This document shows, piece by piece, positions 7,830-15,356 of a stretch of DNA of 39,249 nt (position 1 is the first letter of the stretch; each line of letters starts with the position of its first letter). The position numbers were made by a program, and so were the translations under genes. The notes below the pieces were generated by a model. It did no database searches, had not been told where the DNA came from, and worked only from the letters and a program-made list of their open reading frames with translations. Source of the stretch: Firmicutes bacterium UBA5473 (GTDB lineage: Bacteria > Bacillota > DTU084); contig DIQB01000043.1 of NCBI GenBank assembly GCA_002427165.1, forward strand, positions 7,293 to 46,541. The letters are read 5' to 3'.

Positions 7830-7906
7830 TGGGGTGAGCGATGGGATTTGAACCCACGGCCTCCAGGGCCACAACCTGGCGCTCTAACCAACTGAGCTAC
7901 GCCCAC
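7830..7906 (-). tRNA. tRNA-His (GTG anticodon)
   Basis: Cloverleaf visible on the minus strand: acceptor GTGGGCG/CGCTCAC, D arm with TAGCTCAGTTGG, anticodon loop with GTG in a CCAGG/CCTGG stem, T arm GGTTCAAATCC and an encoded CCA. The extra 5' G (7907) opposite discriminator C73 is the identity feature of tRNA-His. It follows tRNA-Arg by about 10 bases. Confidence 0.95.
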
Positions 7907-7916
7907 CATAAGCACT

Positions 7917-7993
7917 TGGTGCGCCTGGAGGGAATCGAACCCCCGACCCCGAGATTAGAAGTCTCGTGCTCTATCCAACTGAGCTACAGGCGC
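7917..7993 (-). tRNA. tRNA-Arg (TCT anticodon)
   Basis: Cloverleaf visible on the minus strand: acceptor GCGCCTG/CAGGCGC, anticodon stem CGAGA/TCTCG with loop CTTCTAA, T arm GGTTCGATTCC and encoded CCA. It reads AGA/AGG. U36 and A37 make it a member of the class modified to t6A by the TsaBDE system encoded just upstream. Confidence 0.96.
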
Positions 7994-8008
7994 TAACGAA
8001 CTATAAAC

Positions 8009-8037
8009 ATCTTATCATAAACCTGCTGGAAATTCAA
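8009..8037 (-). promoter_or_regulatory. Probable promoter of the tRNA genes
   Basis: On the minus strand TTGAAT, a 17-base spacer and TAAGAT lie between the tsaD stop and the tRNA-Arg 5' end, leaving about 15 bases to the mature tRNA. Confidence 0.5.
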
Positions 8038-8061
8038 GCCCCCAGGAAAAACAAAATCCAG

Positions 8062-9045
8062 CTATGGCAAAGGCAGATTAGGAACTGCATTCAGATCCCA
8101 GCTGTGGCGCTCTCCTCGCTCTAGCCGAAAGGAGCCCACAGCTGCAATCATCGCTGCATTATCTGTGCACAGCTCAACTGGAGGCAAGCTCACATAGAGC
8201 CCCTCCTCCCTGCCGCGCCCTGCTAGTTCCTCCCGCAGCAGCGTGTTGGCAGCAACCCCACCGGAAAGGGCGATGCTTTGGATCTTATGGGCTTTGGCTG
8301 CGGCGATAGTTCGCTCCACAAGCACCTCCACCACTGCCCACTGAAAACTAGCTGCCAGATCCGAAATCTCCTCTGTTTTCTGCAATATGGTAGCTGTGGC
8401 AGTTTTGAGGCCTGAAAAGCTGAAATCAAAAGTCTCCTCATGGGCCAGGCCCCGAGGCAGGGCAAAGGCCTCCCTATCTCCTCCTATGGCAGCCTTTTGG
8501 ATAGCAGGCCCCCCAGGATAGCCCAAGCCCATGGCCCTGGCAACCTTATCGAAAGCCTCGCCTGCTGCATCGTCTCGGGTTCTTCCCAATACCTGATACT
8601 GTCCTGGCTCTTTGAAAAGCAAAAGATCAGTATGGCCTCCAGAGACTGTAAGGCAAAGAAAGGGAGGTTCAAGCTGGGGATCCACCAAGAGATTGGCAAA
8701 AAGGTGCCCCTCTGTGTGGTGGATGCCCACAAGAGGCAACTTATAGGTCAGAGCCAAAGCTTTGGCTGTGGAGACCCCTACAAGCAGGCTTCCCACCAGG
8801 CCCGGTCCCTGGGTTACTGCAATGCCATCTAGCTCCCCGGGCGTAATCTGAGCCGTGGCAAAAGCCTCCTCTAGCACTGGAATCATCAGTTCTAGGTGCC
8901 TGCGGGATGCGATCTCAGGTACTACCCCCCCATATTTTTGGTGAAGCTCAGTTTGGGAGGCAATAATATTGGCTAAAATCTTGCCATCGGCTAAAACTGC
9001 TGCTGCTGTATCGTCGCAGGATGTCTCAATCCCCAGTATTCTCAC
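8062..9045 (-). CDS. tsaD: tRNA threonylcarbamoyladenosine transferase TsaD
   Basis: TsaD is the catalytic subunit that transfers the threonylcarbamoyl group to A37 of tRNAs reading ANN codons. The 327-residue protein shows the ASKHA-fold N terminus GIETSCDDTAAAV, the Fe/Zn-binding histidines in GIHHTEGH (about residues 108-115), the DDAAGEAFDKVAR nucleotide segment and the C-terminal SGGVAANT and DNAAMIA motifs. Length is typical. It overlaps rimI by about 20 bases and closes the tsaE-tsaB-rimI-tsaD block. TsaC/Sua5, which makes the intermediate, is not in the window. Confidence 0.97.
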   Translation of the reverse strand: MRILGIETSCDDTAAAVLADGKILANIIASQTELHQKYGGVVPEIASRRHLELMIPVLEEAFATAQITPGELDGIAVTQGPGLVGSLLVGVSTAKALALTYKLPLVGIHHTEGHLFANLLVDPQLEPPFLCLTVSGGHTDLLLFKEPGQYQVLGRTRDDAAGEAFDKVARAMGLGYPGGPAIQKAAIGGDREAFALPRGLAHEETFDFSFSGLKTATATILQKTEEISDLAASFQWAVVEVLVERTIAAAKAHKIQSIALSGGVAANTLLREELAGRGREEGLYVSLPPVELCTDNAAMIAAVGSFRLERGERHSWDLNAVPNLPLP

Positions 9046-9472
9046 AGGTGATCTCCTTCCACATGATCAATGCGTCCTCGCCATTATCCTCATAATAGCC
9101 AGGCCTAATTCCAGCGGCCTGAAAGCCAAATTTTTTATATAAAGCTTTAGCTGCAGTATTGCTGGGGCGCACCTCCAAGGTCATGGCAGCGCCACAGGCC
9201 CACTTTTGGGCTTCGCCCAAAAGCTGCCAGGCGATGCCCTGCCTCCTTACATCAGGCTCTACTGCAATGTTTGTGATATGAACGCAATCATACATCCGCC
9301 ACAGGCCAATATAACCCAAACACTGCTCCCCTACTGTGGCCACAAAAAAAATCTGCTGGGGGTTAGCCAGTGCAATAAGAAAAGTTCCCCGGGACCAAGG
9401 TCTGGGGAAGATGCGCTGCTCCAGGTCTAAAACCCAGGGCAGATCAGAGAGGGTGAGCGGGCGGATTAGCAC
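9026..9472 (-). CDS. rimI: Ribosomal protein S18 alanine N-acetyltransferase (RimI-type GNAT)
   Basis: A 148-residue GNAT-fold acetyltransferase. The acetyl-CoA loop is seen in VEPDVRRQGIAWQLL and the C-terminal strand in VRPSNTAAKALYKKFGFQ. Its place between tsaB and tsaD is the standard bacterial arrangement for RimI, which acetylates the N terminus of S18; broader protein N-acetylation is possible. I prefer a GTG start at 9472 with AGGAGG seven bases away over the TTG one codon earlier. It overlaps both neighbours, indicating translational coupling. Confidence 0.9.
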   Translation of the reverse strand: MLIRPLTLSDLPWVLDLEQRIFPRPWSRGTFLIALANPQQIFFVATVGEQCLGYIGLWRMYDCVHITNIAVEPDVRRQGIAWQLLGEAQKWACGAAMTLEVRPSNTAAKALYKKFGFQAAGIRPGYYEDNGEDALIMWKEITCENTGD

Positions 9473-10133
9473 CAAATCCCCTCCTCGGTTTTGCAGAGCT
9501 TCTCTTCACGTAAAGAGGCACTAAGCTCCCAGAATCATCTGCCTCCCCCGCTAAAGAGCGCCTGTGAGCCAGCTCAGCTACAGAGCTAGCCCGAGGCAGG
9601 GCAGGGCTTCCTGTAACTACAATCCCCTCCTGTCCCTCCAGGGGGCGATCTCCAAACCAATATTTTTCTCCCGGGTACTTTTGAGCCTGGGCAAAAAGTT
9701 CCGTCAGGGGCAGGGCCAAATAGTCTGTTTGCCGCTTGGGCTCTGAGCCGCCATCGGCCAAATATAGAGCACTGTAGACCTCACCACGGCGACAGTCTAA
9801 AAAGGGACAAAGCAGTCCCTGGCTATAGCGCAGGCTCCAAGCCATGGCATCCAAGGTGGGGATGCCAAACAGAGGTAGCTTCAGGCTCCAGGCAAGAGCT
9901 TTAGCTGTCATAGTGCCAATTCTCAGGCCTGTAAATGAGCCCGGCCCCAAAGACACTGCCAGACCCGTAAGATCCCCAGGTTCCACCTGGGCATCCTCTA
10001 ATATTTTCACCACTGCAGGCATGAGGCGCTCTGAGTGGGTGCGCTGGATATTGAGGGTATATTCCCCCACCAGCCCCTCTCCCCAAAGAGCCACGCTGCC
10101 TGTGGCTGTTGCCGTCTCAAGGGCAAGGATCAT
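9444..10133 (-). CDS. tsaB: tRNA t6A biosynthesis dimerisation protein TsaB
   Basis: TsaB is the TsaD paralogue that scaffolds the TsaBDE complex. Motifs are the N-terminal MILALETATATGSVALW and LGPGSFTGLRIG, both diagnostic. The start at 10133 gives the canonical N terminus; an in-frame upstream extension lies inside tsaE and looks nothing like the family. Residues after about 200 are low in complexity and end with a short basic, Pro/Gly-rich tail. It overlaps tsaE by 17 bases and rimI by 29. Confidence 0.94.
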   Translation of the reverse strand: MILALETATATGSVALWGEGLVGEYTLNIQRTHSERLMPAVVKILEDAQVEPGDLTGLAVSLGPGSFTGLRIGTMTAKALAWSLKLPLFGIPTLDAMAWSLRYSQGLLCPFLDCRRGEVYSALYLADGGSEPKRQTDYLALPLTELFAQAQKYPGEKYWFGDRPLEGQEGIVVTGSPALPRASSVAELAHRRSLAGEADDSGSLVPLYVKRSSAKPRRGFGANPPAHPL

Positions 10134-10578
10134 ATAACATCTCTCCCATCTGGGGCCAGCTTCCTTCCCCTTGAAAAACCAGTTTTCGCCCACCGGGAAG
10201 CTGGGTGATGGTTACCACCAAAGCAGTCTGTGGAATCAGCTCCCAGATCTTCTGTGGCCACTCCACCACCACGATCCCCTCTTGATTGAAATATTCTCCC
10301 AGGCCACAGAGCTCTGCTTCCTCTGCAGAGGAAAGGCGGTAGGCGTCTATATGGTAGAGGGGAAGCCTGCCTTGGTATTCTTTGATCAACGTAAAAGTGG
10401 GGCTGGTTACGGTCCCTTCCACTCCTAGGCCCCGCGCCAACCCCTTGGCAAAGACGGTTTTGCCAGCTCCCAGATCCCCCAAAAGGGCAATCACCTCTCC
10501 CCCCTCAAGGTGCTGGCCAATCCGGTATGCAAGCTCCTGTGTCCTTTCAGGACTTGTGCTTATGATCTCACAGAGCAT
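10117..10578 (-). CDS. tsaE: tRNA t6A biosynthesis ATPase TsaE
   Basis: TsaE is the P-loop ATPase that resets the TsaBD complex. The Walker A motif GDLGAGKT (about residues 34-41), the TSPTFTL motif and YHIDAYRL are all present, and the WP motif (VVEWPQKI) lies near residue 108. I start it at the ATG at 10578, which has GGAGG nine bases upstream and overlaps the preceding gene's stop by 11 bases. 153 residues is normal. Confidence 0.95.
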   Translation of the reverse strand: MLCEIISTSPERTQELAYRIGQHLEGGEVIALLGDLGAGKTVFAKGLARGLGVEGTVTSPTFTLIKEYQGRLPLYHIDAYRLSSAEEAELCGLGEYFNQEGIVVVEWPQKIWELIPQTALVVTITQLPGGRKLVFQGEGSWPQMGEMLYDPCP

Positions 10579-11260
10579 TCCTTGCCGCCTCCACAAAGCC
10601 TTGAAAAAGTTTAAATTGTTCTGGGTGTTGCCCTATCATCAGCTCAGGGTGCCATTGCACCCCCAGGACAAACCCCTCCCCTACCACTGCCTCCACTAAA
10701 TTGTCAGGGCTCCAGGCGATGGGAGTAAGGCCCACCACCTTCTTTGCTCCCTGATGGTGAAAGCTATTGACCCGACACTCATCCCCCAATAGCGACGAGA
10801 GCAGACTACCCTCACCGATCCGAATCTGGTGCCAGGGGTCCTGGGGAGGAGCGCTTTGCCGATGAGCCAGCTCTGTGCCCGTTTGGGCAAGATCCTGATA
10901 GAGCTTGCCTCCCATGGCCACAACCAAGGCCTGCATGCCCCGACAGATGCCAAAAAGAGGCAGCTTTGCCTCAAGTGCCGCTGCCAGGAGAGCTTGCTCC
11001 CCCCGATCCCAGCGGGGCTCTATCCTTTCGATTCCCAATCTTGGCTCCTCGCCATAGAGACTAGGGTCCAAATCCACACCTCCTGGCAACAGTAAGCCAT
11101 CGATGATCTCCAAATAAGCAGCTACATCGTCTGTGGGAGGGATAAGCAGGGGCAGGCCCCCTGCAGCCCAGATTGCCTGGACGTAGCTACAATTAACAAA
11201 GAACCGCTCTCGCTGCTCCCAATTGCCCAGGCCTGTGAGAATACCGATTCGTGGTCTCAT
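10568..11260 (-). CDS. Gamma-glutamyl-gamma-aminobutyrate hydrolase family protein (class I amidotransferase fold)
   Basis: A 230-residue peptidase C26/PuuD-like protein. It has the nucleophile elbow FGICRGMQAL (Cys near residue 105) and the catalytic His-Glu in VQWHPELM. The LLLPGGVDLDPSLYGE segment is typical of the PuuD branch, which hydrolyses gamma-glutamyl amides in polyamine or other amine breakdown. The actual substrate is unknown, since no polyamine genes are nearby. The ATG at 11260 has AGGAG six bases upstream, overlapping the mazF stop region. Position between mazF and tsaE suggests co-transcription rather than shared function. Confidence 0.85.
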   Translation of the reverse strand: MRPRIGILTGLGNWEQRERFFVNCSYVQAIWAAGGLPLLIPPTDDVAAYLEIIDGLLLPGGVDLDPSLYGEEPRLGIERIEPRWDRGEQALLAAALEAKLPLFGICRGMQALVVAMGGKLYQDLAQTGTELAHRQSAPPQDPWHQIRIGEGSLLSSLLGDECRVNSFHHQGAKKVVGLTPIAWSPDNLVEAVVGEGFVLGVQWHPELMIGQHPEQFKLFQGFVEAARNAL

Positions 11261-11269
11261 AATCAACTC

Positions 11270-11614
11270 CTATAATTCCGTCAAGCCCAGGCTGATGGAA
11301 AGAGCCACATCCACCTGTTTCATGGTTTCGGGATCGAAATGGCCAATCCGCTCTCCTAGGCGCTTTTTGTCGATAGTGCGCAGTTGCTCCAGTAGCACAA
11401 CTGAGTTCTTGGCCAAATTGAATTTTTCCGCCCCGATCTCCACATGCGTAGGCAATTTGGCCTTCTTTAGGCGAGAGGTAATGGCGGCAACGATGGTGGT
11501 TGGGCTATATTGGTTGCCAATATCGTTTTGGAGCACCACCACAGGACGCCTGCCTCCCTGTTCTGAACCAACAACAGGGTTGAGATCTGCAAAAAACAGA
11601 TCTCCCCTGCTCAC
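11270..11614 (-). CDS. mazF: MazF/EndoA-type mRNA interferase toxin
   Basis: An endoribonuclease toxin closely resembling Bacillus NdoA: RGDLFFADLNPVVGSEQGG, RRPVVVLQNDIGN, TIVAAITSR, KLPTHVEI and VLLEQLRTIDKKRL follow in order, including the catalytic Arg and Thr of the fold. I place the start at a GTG (11614) one base after the mazE TGA, giving 114 residues like NdoA. An ATG at 11650 inside mazE would add 12 residues. The tight join to mazE implies coupled translation. Confidence 0.93.
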   Translation of the reverse strand: MSRGDLFFADLNPVVGSEQGGRRPVVVLQNDIGNQYSPTTIVAAITSRLKKAKLPTHVEIGAEKFNLAKNSVVLLEQLRTIDKKRLGERIGHFDPETMKQVDVALSISLGLTEL

Positions 11615-11615
11615 G

Positions 11616-11882
11616 TCAAGATTGGCCTGCGATATACTCTTCATATTCATCCAGCGTACAGGCGTCCTGGAACATTGACTCCTCTGAGAGCTGACTGTTC
11701 AGTTCGCCCATTTCCTGATAGCCCATGGCCAAACGCCGCCTTTGGGTTCGGCCTCTCCAATCTTCAAAGCAACAAGCCACCAATTCCCTGAGCATTTCGC
11801 TTCGAGAACCCCAACCCCAACTTTTAGCAGATTCCACCTGAGCGTAGATCTCCTCTGGCAGGTAAATGGTAACTCTTCGCAT
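11616..11882 (-). CDS. mazE: MazE/EndoAI-type ribbon-helix-helix antitoxin
   Basis: An 88-residue CopG-like protein: the N-terminal ribbon (RRVTIYLPEEIYAQVE) and helices (SRSEMLRELVACCF) bind DNA, and the acidic C terminus (CTLDEYEEYIAGQS) is the part that normally blocks MazF. GAGAGGAG stands eight bases before the ATG. It lies 21 bases after glucokinase and directly before mazF. Unlike the usual alr-mazEF neighbourhood, alanine racemase is absent. Confidence 0.88.
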   Translation of the reverse strand: MRRVTIYLPEEIYAQVESAKSWGWGSRSEMLRELVACCFEDWRGRTQRRRLAMGYQEMGELNSQLSEESMFQDACTLDEYEEYIAGQS

Positions 11883-11903
11883 GTGGCCAACTCCTCTCGT
11901 GGA

Positions 11904-12857
11904 TTATGCTACAACCAACATCGCAGCGCCCAAGACTCCAACATCAGCTCCAAGTTCGGCCTTAACTATAAGTACGTCAGCCAACTGTGAAGTACCCAAA
12001 GTCTCCTTTACTGTTTTGCGTACAGGGTCGAACAACAGCTCGTCTAGGTTTGAAACACCACCGCCAATCACAACTAACTGGGGATCTAATACGTTCAAAA
12101 GGCTGGCAATGCCCAGGCCAAGGTAGGTGAAGCTCTCCTGGAGAAGTTTGGTGGAGAAGGGATCTCCTTTCCTCGCTGCCTGGCCAACATCTTTAGAAGT
12201 GGGATCGCCATCCCCTACAAGCTTTGCCAACAGGGGGCTTTCACCTCTTTTAAGCCCTGCTTTTGCTTCCCTGGCAATGGCAGTGCCAGAGGCAATTGCC
12301 TCCAGGCAGCCCCTAGCGCCGCAGTTGCATTGGGGACCATCCTTTTGCACAATAATATGCCCAACCTCACCTGCAATATCATGGGCACCTGTGTGGACCT
12401 TGCCACCGATGATAATTCCTCCGCCTACACCTGTGCTCACTGTGATATACAAAAGATCATCTACATTTTTGCCAGCACCCAGCCACTTCTCGCCAAGGCC
12501 TGCCAGGTTGGCATCATTGCCCACGCTGATTGGCACCTGGAAGCGCTCTCGGAATAGATCTCCCACAGGAACGTTAGTCCAGCCCAAATTGGGGGCGCTA
12601 AGCACGAGCCCAGTCTTAGAGTCCAGGGGCCCAGGGGAGCCGATGCCGATTCCAGCAAGCTCTCCTGGAGCAATGCCGGCTTCTCCCAGCACATCCTCCA
12701 CAGTCTTATACATCCGCTCTAATACCTTTTCTTGCCCCTCCTGAGCTTCTGTGAGGCACGAGGTGCGAGCTAAGACCCTTCCCTCACCATCAACTAAGGC
12801 GGTGGCAATTTTCGTGCCACCCAAGTCCACCCCAACCCCATACTTTTGTGTAGCCAC
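11904..12857 (-). CDS. glcK: ROK family glucokinase
   Basis: This 317-residue ROK kinase phosphorylates glucose at the first step of glycolysis. It has the phosphate loop GVDLGGTKIATALVD, the sugar-binding/catalytic segment VGNDANLAGLGEKW, the zinc motif CNCGARGCLEAIASG (about residues 175-190) and the adenosine loop VIGGGVSN. No N-terminal DNA-binding domain is present, so it is an enzyme, not a NagC-type repressor. GTG start with GGAGGA upstream. It lies 20 bases after the isomerase whose substrate it makes. Confidence 0.9.
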   Translation of the reverse strand: MATQKYGVGVDLGGTKIATALVDGEGRVLARTSCLTEAQEGQEKVLERMYKTVEDVLGEAGIAPGELAGIGIGSPGPLDSKTGLVLSAPNLGWTNVPVGDLFRERFQVPISVGNDANLAGLGEKWLGAGKNVDDLLYITVSTGVGGGIIIGGKVHTGAHDIAGEVGHIIVQKDGPQCNCGARGCLEAIASGTAIAREAKAGLKRGESPLLAKLVGDGDPTSKDVGQAARKGDPFSTKLLQESFTYLGLGIASLLNVLDPQLVVIGGGVSNLDELLFDPVRKTVKETLGTSQLADVLIVKAELGADVGVLGAAMLVVA

Positions 12858-12877
12858 TTGTTTCTCCTCCCCCTTAT

Positions 12878-13936
12878 TTACCCGATCTTGGCCAGCTCAC
12901 CTTTGAGGCGATCGATAACCTTTACAGGTGTAGGATCGATGCCATTGAGCATGGCCAGATAATAGCTGATGTAGTCTCCCAGGTAAATTAGGGAGAACAT
13001 TTTCTCAAGCTGAGAATCACCCTCGGCCCACAGATCCTCAATTCCAGCCACTCTCTCGCGAATTATATCTTCTGTAACCTCAATTCTTGTGTGGATGCGC
13101 TCCGATTCCCCTCGATCCCGGAGCACAAAAAGCATAATTTGTCGCGTGAGTCCAGGCGCTTCCCACCCTACAAGCTCGTTGTGGTTAAGCTCTGGGAACA
13201 CGTTCCAAAAAGCAATCTGCTTTGCATTTTCGTTGATCTGGCCCTTGATTCTGGTTGCAACCACAGATCTGTAGCCTGCAGAACCATAAAACAGGGGGAT
13301 GCGGCCATAGAGCATTTGTGCCAGTTGCTTGGGTCGATTCTGCTCTGTAGGCACTTCTCTGCCGTAGGTGGAGCGCAACTTCTCCAGCAGCCCAATTGTG
13401 GCATCCAGTTGGGTGCTTTTATCTGCACAGAGGCCCAAGCGCCAGGCCGTGACCAAAAGGGGAACAAAGCTATAGCCCAAAGCAGCCCGAGGTGAAATCC
13501 CACCTGGGATCTGGATCACAGTTACACCATCCCGCCGGGCCCATTCAACTAGGGTACCACCTGTCGCGATCACAAGGAGCATGGCCCCTCTTTTTCTGGC
13601 CTCAGTGTAGCCTGCTAAAGTTTCCTCGGTATTGCCAGAATAGCTGGAGGCTATCACCAATGTATCTGGACCCACGAAGCCCGGAAGCTCGTAGTCTCGA
13701 TTCACGATAAATGGCACCTTGGCCTCACCCTCTAAAGCAATCCGTACTAGATCGCCACCGATGGCAGAGCCACCCATGCCTAAAATTACCACCCCTCGAA
13801 TTTCACCGAAGGTGGGCAGGGCAACAGCCTCTGCAATTTGACGCGCCTCCATACATTGCTGGGCAAGGTTATCGATCCAGTTTCCCATGCCACTGGGATC
13901 TATTGGTGCATATGCTTCAAGATTATCTAAGTCCAT
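12878..13936 (-). CDS. Bifunctional phosphoglucose/phosphomannose isomerase
   Basis: Interconverts glucose-6-phosphate or mannose-6-phosphate with fructose-6-phosphate. The 352-residue SIS-fold protein shows VILGMGGSAIGGDL, the phosphate-binding SSYSGNTEET and the catalytic Glu/His region FPELNHNELVGWE, with a C-terminal PMI-specific domain ending LAMLNGIDPTPVKVIDRLKGEL. This is the archaeal-type compact enzyme, not classical Pgi. The ATG at 13936 has GAGGAG eight bases upstream. It lies between two ROK kinases, giving a kinase-isomerase-kinase cassette for hexose entry. Confidence 0.92.
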   Translation of the reverse strand: MDLDNLEAYAPIDPSGMGNWIDNLAQQCMEARQIAEAVALPTFGEIRGVVILGMGGSAIGGDLVRIALEGEAKVPFIVNRDYELPGFVGPDTLVIASSYSGNTEETLAGYTEARKRGAMLLVIATGGTLVEWARRDGVTVIQIPGGISPRAALGYSFVPLLVTAWRLGLCADKSTQLDATIGLLEKLRSTYGREVPTEQNRPKQLAQMLYGRIPLFYGSAGYRSVVATRIKGQINENAKQIAFWNVFPELNHNELVGWEAPGLTRQIMLFVLRDRGESERIHTRIEVTEDIIRERVAGIEDLWAEGDSQLEKMFSLIYLGDYISYYLAMLNGIDPTPVKVIDRLKGELAKIG

Positions 13937-13985
13937 AGCTGACACTCCTCTTTCCGCTTCTATTTTAATTTTGCTCCATCTGTAT

Positions 13986-14957
13986 TCAATCTATCCTTCG
14001 GGTGGGAATTAGCATGGCAGCACCTATGAGCCCTGCATCCTCACCTAACTGTGCCGCCACCACTCTTACCTGGGAGCCTGCCTTATTCATGGCTCGTTTT
14101 TTTATTTCTTGACGAATCTTGCCGATGAGCATTTCTCCGGCAGCGGCAACACCACCGCCCACTATCAACAGCTCGGGATTGATAATATTTACAGCTCCGG
14201 CCATAGCAATACCTATATATTTTCCAGTATCGTCCATTATCCTCTGAGCCAGCTCATCGTCTAAAACTGCTGCATCGTAGATCACCTTAGGTGTAATCTG
14301 GGATAGATCTCCTGCCACTAGCTGGACAATCCGGCTTTCAGCCCCCAAGGCAATTGCCTCTCTTGCTCTGCGGCTGATCCCAGGGGCACCGCAGAGGGCC
14401 TCTACACACCCCAGGTTGCCGCAACTGCAGCGGGGGCCGTCCTCCATAACAGTAATATGCCCAACTTCACCACCGCAGCTGCCAGAGCCATAAAACATTT
14501 TTCCATCTAAAAAGATACCAGAGCCGATGCCAGTCCCCAGGGTGATGAGGATTATATTCTCCACTCCCTGGCCTGCGCCAAAGAGCTTTTCTCCCAGAGC
14601 ATGGCAGCGCACATCGTTGTCCATTTCCGCAGGCAGACCAAAGCGCTCCCCAACTATTGCGGGTACTTTGATATTTATCCACCCGGGATCTAGGTTAGAT
14701 GCTGAATAAGATAAACCACCTAGGCTATCTTGAACACCTGGGATGCCCATGCCGATTCCAATCGGCTCAAGCTTAAGCTTTTTAGCTTCCTGGAGACCTT
14801 CCTCTACAGCGGACATGATCCGCTCAAGTATGCTATTGACGCCAGTACCAGCGCAAGTTGGCCGCTTGCCTCTGAAAATCACGGTTCCATCTAACTTTAC
14901 AAGCCCACTTGCGATATTGGTTCCTCCCACGTCAACTGCAACAATGCACTTTTCCAA
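13986..14957 (-). CDS. ROK family sugar kinase (second copy)
   Basis: A 323-residue ROK kinase with the phosphate loop VAVDVGGTNIASGLVK, DNDVRCHALGEKLFGAG and the zinc motif CSCGNLGCVEALCG; no DNA-binding domain. It is clearly paralogous to, but diverged from, the glucokinase two genes downstream, so it may prefer another hexose (mannose, fructose or an amino sugar). Probable TTG start with AGGAGG. It is the first gene of the ten-gene minus-strand run and is preceded by a palindrome at 15152-15167. Confidence 0.87.
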   Translation of the reverse strand: MEKCIVAVDVGGTNIASGLVKLDGTVIFRGKRPTCAGTGVNSILERIMSAVEEGLQEAKKLKLEPIGIGMGIPGVQDSLGGLSYSASNLDPGWINIKVPAIVGERFGLPAEMDNDVRCHALGEKLFGAGQGVENIILITLGTGIGSGIFLDGKMFYGSGSCGGEVGHITVMEDGPRCSCGNLGCVEALCGAPGISRRAREAIALGAESRIVQLVAGDLSQITPKVIYDAAVLDDELAQRIMDDTGKYIGIAMAGAVNIINPELLIVGGGVAAAGEMLIGKIRQEIKKRAMNKAGSQVRVVAAQLGEDAGLIGAAMLIPTRRID

Positions 14958-15303
14958 AATTGTATCCTCCTCACAACTCTATCATGAATTATTTCACCGC
15001 CGGAGAGGAAAATCCTTCTTTCTCCATCTTTACTTGTTCATTCCGGGGCTGGTATTTTTTGGATCAACTATGGCTTATCTTGGGCATATAAGAAATGACC
15101 CCAAAGGCCTGGGATCATTTTTAGTGATTACATACGAACTTTATTTGTTTACTACCAAGGTTGGTAGAACTCCTCTTTATCTGCGAGAGCGCAGCCAACA
15201 GGAGCTGATGGAGAACTTCAGGATCGTGGGGCTGCAACATCTTCGCTAGAATTTTAAAATCCGGCTGCTCCGAAACCCAACCATCAGTCAGCCTTCTTCA
15301 TAA
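14958..15303. other. Leader region upstream of the ROK kinase operon, no convincing gene
   Basis: About 350 bases without a supported gene. On the minus strand it holds the ROK kinase RBS (AGGAGG), a possible promoter at 15129-15158 and a perfect palindrome. A plus-strand frame is open to 15249 but has no RBS or recognisable product. Confidence 0.5.
15129..15167 (-). promoter_or_regulatory. Possible promoter with palindromic operator for the ROK kinase operon
   Basis: CTACCAA-CC-TTGGTAG is a perfect 16-base palindrome (15152-15167). Its right arm supplies a TTGGTA -35-like box, followed after 18 bases by TATGTA. A repressor bound here would block the promoter. The long leader (about 170 bases) is unexplained. 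Confidence 0.4.
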
Positions 15304-15334
15304 TAAAAAAAGCGGGGGAGTTTCCTCTCCCCGC
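15304..15334 (-). terminator. Terminator after the UgpC-type ATPase gene
   Basis: On the minus strand GCGGGG...CCCCGC forms a GC-rich hairpin followed by TTTTTTTATT, 23 bases past the stop codon. Confidence 0.85.
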
Positions 15335-15356
15335 CTAATTGCCTTTTAACAAGTGC

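Noticed and set aside
5848..8061. Integrated genomic island using the tRNA genes as attachment site
   Set aside because: No integrase and no repeated tRNA 3' end were seen; only the mixture of Fic and dead toxin genes hints at mobility.
14743..15249. Plus-strand frame of 168 codons across the ROK kinase 5' end and its leader
   Set aside because: Its first half is antisense to the kinase; the rest has no RBS-preceded start and no recognisable motif, so I treat the area as leader DNA.
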